Of a stretch of DNA of 5,426 bases, positions 1 through 4,962 are shown one piece after another (the first letter of the stretch is position 1; each line of letters starts with the position of its first letter). The stretch covers positions 1-5,426 of the forward strand of contig JBOGFJ010000141.1 of NCBI GenBank assembly GCA_050743385.1, read 5' to 3'. Made by a program: the position numbers and the translations under genes. The notes under the pieces were generated by a model, which saw nothing but the letters and a program-made list of their open reading frames with translations, was not told the DNA's origin and made no database searches. The DNA comes from JACDBD01 sp050743385 (GTDB lineage Bacteria; Actinomycetota; Acidimicrobiia; IMCC26256; JACDBD01).

Positions 1-74
1 GTGCCGACTACGTCTCGCTGGGCGCGATCACGCACTCGGCGCCCGCGCTCGACATCGGCCTCGATCTCGCGTGA
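1..74 (+). CDS. nadC: Nicotinate-nucleotide diphosphorylase (quinolinate phosphoribosyltransferase), C-terminal end only
   Basis: This is the 3' end of a gene that starts upstream of the window. Codons run from base 3 to the TGA at 72-74 and give 23 residues. They contain the run YVSLGAITHSAPALDIGLDL, which matches the conserved last strand and helix of NadC, where the usual form is close to 'D-x-I-S-V-G-x-L-T-H-S-A-P-A-L-D-x-S-L'. NadC makes nicotinate mononucleotide from quinolinate and PRPP in the cytosolic de novo NAD pathway. Only the tail is visible, so the active-site residues cannot be checked. The stop overlaps the proposed start of coaX by four bases (GTGA), which implies one transcript. 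The call rests on a short but distinctive segment, and another phosphoribosyltransferase is unlikely. Confidence 0.8.
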   Translation, partial: ADYVSLGAITHSAPALDIGLDLA

Positions 75-844
75 GCCGCATGCTCCTTGCCATCGATGCC
101 GGCAACACCCAGACCGTCATCGGGCTCTTCGACGGCGCCGAGCTCGCCGACCATTGGCGCATCGCATCGCTTGCGGAGCGCACGTCCGACGAGCTCGCCC
201 TCGCCATCCAGCAGTTCCTCGGATTCCACGGTTTCTCGTTCGACGCCCAGGTGTCGGGCGTCGCCGTCGCCTCCGGCGTTCCGCCCGTGACCGCCGCGCT
301 GCGCGAGATGACCGAGCGCTACTTCGGGTTCGAGGCGTTGGTGATCGAGCCGGGAGTCCGCACCGGCATGCCGATCCTCTACGACAACCCGAAGGAGGTC
401 GGAGCCGACCGGATCGCCAACGCGGTGGGCGCGTTCGACCTCTACGGCGGCCCTTCGATCGTGGTCGACTTCGGCACGGCCAACACCGTCGACGCCGTGA
501 GCGAGAAGGGCGAGTACATCGGAGGGGCAATCTTCCCCGGGATCGAGATCGCGATGGATGCCCTCTTCGCCCGCGCCGCTCTGCTGCGCCGGGTCGAGCT
601 GGTGCCACCCAAGAACGTGATCGGCAAGTCGACCATCGAGTCGATCCAGTCGGGCGCGGTCTACGGGTTCTCCGGGCAGGTCGACGCGCTGGTCGACCGG
701 TTCATCGCCGAGCTGGGAGAGTGCACCGTCGTCTCTACCGGAGGCCTGGCCGAGCTCATCATGGGGTTCTCGCGCACGATCCAGCATCACGAGCCCTGGC
801 TCACCCTCCACGGCCTGCGCATCGTGTTCGAGAGGAACCAGTGA
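71..844 (+). CDS. coaX: Type III pantothenate kinase
   Basis: A 257-residue protein, close to the usual length of about 255. It should phosphorylate pantothenate with ATP, the first step of coenzyme A synthesis in the cytosol. Family motifs appear in order: the phosphate-binding D-x-G-N-T at residues 9-13, G-A-D-R at 111-114, D-F-G-T-A at 133-137, G-G-A-I-F-P-G at 151-157, a Q-S-G-x-x-Y-G segment near 193-199, and S-T-G-G at 222-225. All belong to the ASKHA-fold type III enzyme, not to CoaA or the eukaryotic-type CoaW. The chosen GTG at 71 overlaps the nadC stop by four bases. An ATG at 80 (residue 4) also fits, because many homologues start right at M-L-L-A-I-D; no clear Shine-Dalgarno decides between them. 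The stop overlaps lysS by four bases. Position 138 is Asn where many homologues have Thr, which is a minor variation. Confidence 0.95.
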   Translation: MSRMLLAIDAGNTQTVIGLFDGAELADHWRIASLAERTSDELALAIQQFLGFHGFSFDAQVSGVAVASGVPPVTAALREMTERYFGFEALVIEPGVRTGMPILYDNPKEVGADRIANAVGAFDLYGGPSIVVDFGTANTVDAVSEKGEYIGGAIFPGIEIAMDALFARAALLRRVELVPPKNVIGKSTIESIQSGAVYGFSGQVDALVDRFIAELGECTVVSTGGLAELIMGFSRTIQHHEPWLTLHGLRIVFERNQ

Positions 845-2334
845 CCGAGCCAACGGGGGAACGCGACCGCCGCCTCGGCAAGATCGACGAGCTTCGCCGG
901 CGCGGCGTCGACCCGTATCCCGTTCGCTTCGATCGCACGGTCACGCTCCGCGAGCTCCGCGATCGCTACGACGGCGACCTGGAGTCGGGCCAGGAGCTCG
1001 ACACCGTCGAACGCATCGCCGGCCGGCTGTTGCTCATCCGGCGTCAGGGGAAACTCACCTTCGCGACCGTCCGCGACGGTACGGGAAGCGCGCAGCTCTT
1101 CGTCTCCGACGACGGCCTCGGCGACGCGCAGCACGCCGAGTTCGACAACCTCGATCTCGGCGACTGGGTGGGTGTCGAGGGCACGCCGATGAAGACGAGG
1201 CGGGGTGAGCTGTCGGTGAAGATCACCGGGTTCACGCTGCTGGCCAAGGCGTTGCGCCCGCTTCCCGACAAGTGGCACGGGCTCGCCGACGTCGACACCC
1301 GCTTCCGTCAGCGCTACGTGGACCTCATCGCCAACGACGACGCCCGTCGGGTCTTCGAGATCCGGTTCGCAGCCGTCGCCGCCATCCGCCGTTTCCTGAC
1401 CGAGCGCGGCTTCATCGAGGTCGAGACGCCGGTCCTGCACGCGATCGCAGGTGGCGCCACCGCCGAACCGTTCGTGACCCACCACAACGCTCTCGACATC
1501 GATCTCTACCTGCGAGTCGCGCTCGAGCTCCCCTTGAAGCGGCTCGTGGTCGGCGGGTTCGAGAAGGTGTTCGAGATCGGGCGTGTGTTCCGGAACGAGG
1601 GGTTGGGTACGCGTTGGCAGCCCGAGTTCACGATGCTCGAGCTCTATGAGGCCTACGCCGACTACACGGACATGATGACGCTCACGGAGGAGATGGTCAG
1701 CGAGGTCGCCCGCGCCGCCGTCGGCACGACCGTGGTCGAGGTCGCCGGCCAGACCATCGACCTGACGCCCCCCTGGGAGCGGCGCACCATGCTCGACCTG
1801 ATCCGGGAGCACGCCGGCGTCGAGGTCCACCCGGCGATGCCGGTCGAGAAGCTCGAGCGGGTCTGCGACGACCTCGGTGTGCCGCACGAAGCCGGGTGGG
1901 ACCCCGGGAAGCTCGTGATCGAGATCTACGAGAAGACGACCGAAGCGAACCTCGTCGGGCCGGTGTTCGTGCTCGACTACCCGCGTGACGTGTCCCCGCT
2001 GGCGCGGGCGCACCGGGACGATCCCGCGCTGGTCGAGCGGTTCGAGCCGGTCGTTCGAGGAGCCGAGCTCGGGAACGCGTTCAGCGAGCTCAACGACCCC
2101 GTCGACCAGCGGGCGCGCTTCGAGGCGCAGGCCGAGCTCGCCGCCAAGGGCGACCTCGAGGCCCACGGTTTCGACCACGACTACCTGCGCGCCCTCGAGT
2201 ACGGGCTCCCGCCGTGCGGGGGCCTCGGCATGGGCGTCGACCGCCTCGCGATGCTGCTCGCCGGCGTCACGTCGATCCGCGAGGTCATCCTCTTCCCGCA
2301 CCTCCGACCCGAAGCGCAGTTAGGGTCCGAATGA
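841..2334 (+). CDS. lysS: Lysyl-tRNA synthetase, class II
   Basis: A 497-residue protein, the normal length for bacterial class II LysRS, which joins lysine to tRNA(Lys) using ATP. The N-terminal OB-fold anticodon-binding domain covers roughly residues 55-130. A linker with A-L-R-P-L-P-D-K-W-H-G follows, then R-Q-R-Y-V-D-L-I, which opens the catalytic core. Motif 1 lies near 188-200 (G-F-I-E-V-E-T-P), motif 2 near 244-267 (F-E-I-G-R-V-F-R-N-E-G then P-E-F-T-M-L-E-L-Y), and motif 3 near 461-468 (G-L-G-M-G-V-D-R). Motif 2 has Arg-Trp-Gln where most homologues have Arg-His-Asn before Pro-Glu-Phe. The GTG at 841 is preferred because it overlaps the coaX stop by four bases and follows an AGAGGA stretch at 831-836. 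The open frame continues upstream, but only as a shadow of coaX. A TTA leucine codon lies four codons before the stop codon. The stop overlaps the next gene by four bases. Confidence 0.96.
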   Translation: MTEPTGERDRRLGKIDELRRRGVDPYPVRFDRTVTLRELRDRYDGDLESGQELDTVERIAGRLLLIRRQGKLTFATVRDGTGSAQLFVSDDGLGDAQHAEFDNLDLGDWVGVEGTPMKTRRGELSVKITGFTLLAKALRPLPDKWHGLADVDTRFRQRYVDLIANDDARRVFEIRFAAVAAIRRFLTERGFIEVETPVLHAIAGGATAEPFVTHHNALDIDLYLRVALELPLKRLVVGGFEKVFEIGRVFRNEGLGTRWQPEFTMLELYEAYADYTDMMTLTEEMVSEVARAAVGTTVVEVAGQTIDLTPPWERRTMLDLIREHAGVEVHPAMPVEKLERVCDDLGVPHEAGWDPGKLVIEIYEKTTEANLVGPVFVLDYPRDVSPLARAHRDDPALVERFEPVVRGAELGNAFSELNDPVDQRARFEAQAELAAKGDLEAHGFDHDYLRALEYGLPPCGGLGMGVDRLAMLLAGVTSIREVILFPHLRPEAQLGSE

Positions 2335-3296
2335 TGCGGCTGCTGCTGACCGGCATGGGTGGAGAGCTCGGAACCCGCATGGCCCAACTCCTCGAGGGCC
2401 GCGACGACGTCGCCGAGATCGTCGGCGTCGACATCGTTCCCCCGCGGCGCCGGCTCCGGAGGAGCGAGTTCCACCGGATCGATCCTCGTGACCGCGACCG
2501 GCTCGTCGAGTTCGTCACCGACTTCGCTCCGACAGCCGTCGCCCACTACGGCGTGTACGAGCCCGACTCGCGCGTCGGGCAACGTGAAGCCGCCGAGCTC
2601 ACCGAGGCGTGCACCGTGGCCGCGCTCGGCGCCGCCGCCCGAACCGGCGAGCTCGACCGGGTGGTCGTGCGCAGTGGTCTCGAGGTCTACGGCCGCGGGA
2701 AGGGGCGCCCTCTCGTGCCCGACGAGGGCGTCTTCCCCGCTCCGACGACGCCGTTCGGCCGGAGCTGCCTCGACGTCGAGACCGCCGCGGTCGCGCTCGG
2801 CCGCCACCACGACGTCCCCGTGGCGGCGATGCGGCTCGCGCCCGTCACCGGCTCACACGTGCCGAGCCCTCTCGGTCGCGTGCTCCGCCTCCCCGCGGTG
2901 CCGGTGCCCGCCTTCGACGACCCCGCGTTCTGCCTCCTGAGCCAGTTCGACGCCGCCCTCGCCATGGTGGCGGCGCTGACCTGTCGCTACGACGGCCCGC
3001 TCAACATCGTCGCGCCGGGGGCGGCCAGCCCGTGGCAGGCCGTCCGCCTCGGTGGCCGCATCCCAGTCCCGGTGGCAGGCGCGGGTTGGGAGCTCGCGCG
3101 GCATGCGGCAGAGATCGCCGGCGCGCCGATGCCGCCCCATGTGGTCGAGCTCCTCCGTCACGGGCGCGCCGGCGACGGCAGTCGCGCCGTCGACAAGCTC
3201 GCACTGACCGATCTGGTCCCGACCCAGGATGTGTGCGCCGAGCTCTTCGAGTGGGCCACGGTCGCCCATCTCGGCGTCGCGCGGGAGGTGGCGTGA
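2331..3296 (+). CDS. NAD-dependent epimerase/dehydratase-like protein (extended SDR), probable loss of the catalytic triad
   Basis: A 321-residue extended short-chain dehydrogenase/reductase. The Rossmann start is intact: T-G-M-G-G-E-L-G at residues 7-14 fits TGxxGxxG, and Asp34 at the end of strand 2 suggests NAD over NADP. A V-Y-G turn at 119-121 marks the usual active-site strand. The catalytic residues look replaced: Gly116 where the Ser/Thr belongs, and Phe142 and Cys146 where YxxxK belongs. A later R-I-P-V-P-V segment and the overall layout recall, from memory and not from a search, M. tuberculosis Rv0501 (annotated galE2), whose group also lacks a normal YxxxK. The start is ATG 2331, overlapping the lysS stop by four bases; ATG 2334 is an alternative. 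AGGG at 2322-2325 is a plausible ribosome binding site. The next gene overlaps by four bases. Fold confidence is high; substrate and activity are unknown, and UDP-galactose epimerisation should not be assumed. Confidence 0.88.
   Translation: MMRLLLTGMGGELGTRMAQLLEGRDDVAEIVGVDIVPPRRRLRRSEFHRIDPRDRDRLVEFVTDFAPTAVAHYGVYEPDSRVGQREAAELTEACTVAALGAAARTGELDRVVVRSGLEVYGRGKGRPLVPDEGVFPAPTTPFGRSCLDVETAAVALGRHHDVPVAAMRLAPVTGSHVPSPLGRVLRLPAVPVPAFDDPAFCLLSQFDAALAMVAALTCRYDGPLNIVAPGAASPWQAVRLGGRIPVPVAGAGWELARHAAEIAGAPMPPHVVELLRHGRAGDGSRAVDKLALTDLVPTQDVCAELFEWATVAHLGVAREVA
3283..3290 (+). promoter_or_regulatory. Ribosome binding site for the acyltransferase-like gene
   Basis: GGGAGGTG lies inside the last codons of the epimerase gene, with GGAGG ending four bases before the GTG at 3293. 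It supports that GTG over the ATG at 3308, which has no comparable upstream sequence. It is the best Shine-Dalgarno sequence among the four overlapping junctions, so this gene could be translated by fresh initiation as well as by coupling. Confidence 0.65.
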
Positions 3297-3991
3297 CCAG
3301 CGCATCGATGCCCGACATTCCCTCCGTGGACGACCACGGCATCGACGCCGACCGCGCCGAGTCACCGGGGTCGCTGATCGCCGCCGCTCGCCGGCGTCTC
3401 ACCGGCCGTTACCCGATCGATCCCTTCGGTGCCGATCCCCAACTCATGGATCTGGTCGCACCCCTCGTCGCCCTGGGTGTGCGGGTGCGGGTGGAGCACG
3501 CCGAGCGCCTTCCCTCGGTGGGCGGCGCGCTCCTCGTCGCCAACCGGGGCCTCGGGTTCCTCGAGCCCGCCGCGGTCGCGGCCGCGGTGCGGCAGGTGAC
3601 CGGCCGGCGGGTGCGGGTGGTCGGCGCCCCCGACCTGCCGATGGTGGGACCGCTCCTGCGCAAGTTCGGGGCCCTCGGCGGCCACCCCGACGACGTGGGC
3701 GCGCTCCTGCGCGCCGGCCACCTGGCGGCGGCCCCACTCGCACCCACGTGGCTGCGTCCCAGCGCGGGCGAACCGCCCCGGGCGCTGCTGGCGGCGATCC
3801 TCGGGTTCCCGGTGATCCCGCTGGCGGTGCTCCCCGGGGGACCCGTCGGCCTGCCCGTGCGCCCGTGGCACGTGATCGTGGGCGAAGTGGTCGAGACCGA
3901 GACGGACGCGGTGCCGGGCGACGCCCTCGCCGCCGCCGAGCTCTCCGAGCGCGTCCGCGACGCCGTTCGCCGGCTCCTGACCCGCACGTAG
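3293..3991 (+). CDS. PlsC-like (lysophospholipid acyltransferase fold) protein with degenerate catalytic motifs
   Basis: A 232-residue protein. Residues 1-40 are polar and probably flexible. From about 44 it follows the glycerophosphate acyltransferase layout: an A-L-L-V-A-N strand at 79-84, a P-M-V-G-P-L-L-R-K-F-G-A-L-G-G segment at 116-130, L-L-R-A-G at 138-142, F-P-V-I-P-L-A-V at 172-179 and P-W-H-V-I-V-G-E near 191-198. The defining motifs are missing. Where N-H-x4-D should be, residues 84-92 are N-R-G-L-G-F-L-E-P, with no His. Where F-P-E-G-x-R should be, residues 148-154 are P-L-A-P-T-W-L. The region after it is also shorter than in active relatives. The start is GTG 3293, four bases into the epimerase stop, with a strong GGGAGGTG ribosome site at 3283-3290. 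Adjacency to an Rv0501-like SDR resembles mycobacterial Rv0501-Rv0502 (from memory). No signal peptide or clear membrane span was seen. An inactive or scaffold role is an inference. Confidence 0.72.
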   Translation: MTSASMPDIPSVDDHGIDADRAESPGSLIAAARRRLTGRYPIDPFGADPQLMDLVAPLVALGVRVRVEHAERLPSVGGALLVANRGLGFLEPAAVAAAVRQVTGRRVRVVGAPDLPMVGPLLRKFGALGGHPDDVGALLRAGHLAAAPLAPTWLRPSAGEPPRALLAAILGFPVIPLAVLPGGPVGLPVRPWHVIVGEVVETETDAVPGDALAAAELSERVRDAVRRLLTRT

Positions 3992-4104
3992 CGGCGGGCG
4001 GTCGCGTCGCTGACGATGGCGTCACCCGGCGCCGGCGAGGGGTACATTCGTTGTACGGACGCGAGCGAAATGCTCGCGACAGATTGCGACCGGGGAGGCC
4101 CGGC
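3992..4104 (+). promoter_or_regulatory. Intergenic control region with four successive inverted repeats
   Basis: This is the only sizeable gene-free stretch in the window. It holds four dyads in 68 bases: TGACG-ATGG-CGTCA (4011-4024), the 10-base palindrome CCGGCGCCGG (4026-4035), GTACA-TTCGT-TGTAC (4042-4056), and CGCGAGC-GAAAT-GCTCGCG (4060-4078). TACATT at 4043-4048 resembles a TAnnnT -10 box and would lie inside the third dyad, but no good -35 box stands 16-18 bases upstream. A weaker pairing, CCCGC with GCGGG (3981-3985 with 3994-3998), straddles the stop of the upstream gene. The region probably combines termination of the upstream operon with a promoter or operator for the hydrolase. 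Which dyad does what cannot be told by eye, and GC-rich DNA yields some dyads by chance. Confidence 0.4.
4092..4098 (+). promoter_or_regulatory. Ribosome binding site for the alpha/beta hydrolase
   Basis: GGGGAGG lies six bases before the GTG at 4105, which is ideal spacing. It fixes this GTG as the start, although the frame stays open for a long way upstream as a shadow of the acyltransferase-like gene. The protein also starts in the right place for the family, with the first beta strand directly after the start. Confidence 0.75.
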
Positions 4105-4950
4105 GTGCACACGACACTGGCCGACGACGGGACCGTCATCGCCTACGAGGCGTGGGGACGGCGCGACGGCGAGCCCGTGCTCCTCATCCAGGGTCTCGGC
4201 ACCGACTCCCGGGGCTGGGCTCTCCAGCGGCTGGCGTTCGGTCGCCGCTACCGGTGCTTCGCCGTCGACAACCGGGGCGTCGGCCGGTCGGGCCGCCCGC
4301 CCGGCCCCTACGACCTGTCGGAGATGGCACGCGACGCCCTCGCCGTGCTCGATGCCGAGGAGGTCGATCGCGCCCACGTGATCGGGGCCTCGATGGGCGG
4401 CGTGATCGCCCAGATCATCGCGGTGCTCCACCCCGAGCGGGTGCAGTCGCTCGTGCTCGCGTGCACGTCGTGCCGCCACCATCCCTGGCGGCGGGAGCTG
4501 TTCCAGGAGTGGGCCGACGAGGTGCAGGCGGGGGGGATCAGCGCGCTCGGTACCGATGCCATGCGCTGGCTGGTCGGCCCTCGGCTGCGGAAGCGATTCG
4601 GGATGTGGCTGAACCTGTTGGCCCGCATCCTGCTCCAGCAGCCGCGCGAGACGTTCGTGGCGCAGGTGCACGCGATCCTGAACGCCTCCGACGAGCTCCG
4701 CTTCGAGCTCGAGCACGTGAGGGCGGCCACTCTCGTGATCACCGGCTCGCAAGACTCGCTCACGCCCATCGGCGACGCCGAGGAGCTGGCCGAGATGATC
4801 CCCCACGCCCGCCTCGTGGAGCTTCGCGGCGCCGCCCACGGCCTCATGGTCGAGGCCCCGAACGCCTTCAACGCGGCCGTGCTCGACTTCCTCGACCAGA
4901 CCACCGACGCCACTGGCGCCGTCCTCGACGAGGCGGTCGAGACCGCCTGA
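4105..4950 (+). CDS. Alpha/beta fold hydrolase, substrate unknown
   Basis: A 281-residue single-domain hydrolase. The early strands lead to V-L-L-I-Q-G-L-G at 25-32, the oxyanion loop, with Gln-Gly where many relatives have His-Gly. A-V-D-N-R-G-V-G-R-S-G at 53-63 is the typical second loop. The nucleophile elbow G-A-S-M-G-G at 94-99 gives Ser96, with Asp217 in G-S-Q-D-S-L-T-P and His245 in G-A-A-H-G-L completing the triad. A cap region spans about 125-200. The Q/M-G-L-G loop is seen in esterase-like groups related to RdmC methylesterase and enol-lactonases, but this does not set the substrate. Cys120, Cys123, His125 and His126 cluster after the sixth strand. There is no signal peptide, so it is probably cytosolic. 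It has its own ribosome site and upstream gap, so it is likely a separate unit from the upstream operon. The acidic C-terminal tail is coded by a strong inverted repeat. Confidence 0.9.
   Translation: MHTTLADDGTVIAYEAWGRRDGEPVLLIQGLGTDSRGWALQRLAFGRRYRCFAVDNRGVGRSGRPPGPYDLSEMARDALAVLDAEEVDRAHVIGASMGGVIAQIIAVLHPERVQSLVLACTSCRHHPWRRELFQEWADEVQAGGISALGTDAMRWLVGPRLRKRFGMWLNLLARILLQQPRETFVAQVHAILNASDELRFELEHVRAATLVITGSQDSLTPIGDAEELAEMIPHARLVELRGAAHGLMVEAPNAFNAAVLDFLDQTTDATGAVLDEAVETA
4931..4948. terminator. Candidate bidirectional terminator hairpin between converging genes
   Basis: AGGCGGTC (4931-4938) and GACCGCCT (4941-4948) are perfect inverse complements separated by two bases. In RNA this would give a 7-pair, GC-rich stem with a four-base loop, ending two bases before the end of the hydrolase stop codon. 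The convergent synthase gene stops at 4963, so the same element lies just downstream of it on the other strand. No T tract follows on either side, which argues against a classical intrinsic terminator; terminators without U tails are reported for actinobacteria. The repeat is part of the coding sequence, so coding constraint could also have produced it. Confidence 0.4.
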
Positions 4951-4962
4951 CCGGATCGGGCC

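Noticed and set aside
1..840. An open frame upstream of, and in frame with, lysS, giving a 777-codon reading
   Set aside because: The extra 280 codons lie over coaX in another frame and translate to an Arg/Pro-rich sequence with no domain. coaX and the nadC tail are clearly the real genes, so this is not a fusion.
787..2301. A 504-codon open frame on the minus strand opposite lysS
   Set aside because: It mirrors the codon structure of lysS in high-GC DNA. The translation is rich in Asp, Glu, Val and His with no recognisable motif, and the plus-strand frame is certain.
4010..4048. A full sigma-70-type promoter for the hydrolase
   Set aside because: Only a -10-like TACATT is visible. CTGACG at 4010-4015 looks like a -35 box but is 27 bases away, which is too far, and nothing convincing lies at the right distance. 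It is left as a possibility inside the control-region entry.
3229..4104. Upstream extension of the hydrolase frame by 292 codons
   Set aside because: It runs over the PlsC-like gene and reads as Arg/Pro/Gly-rich noise. The GTG at 4105 has a strong ribosome site and suits the family's N-terminus.
3409..4839. A 476-codon minus-strand open frame across the PlsC-like gene, the gap and the hydrolase
   Set aside because: Low-complexity Arg/Ala/Gly/His-rich translation with no domain. It crosses two independent plus-strand genes and the control region, as expected of a GC-driven shadow.
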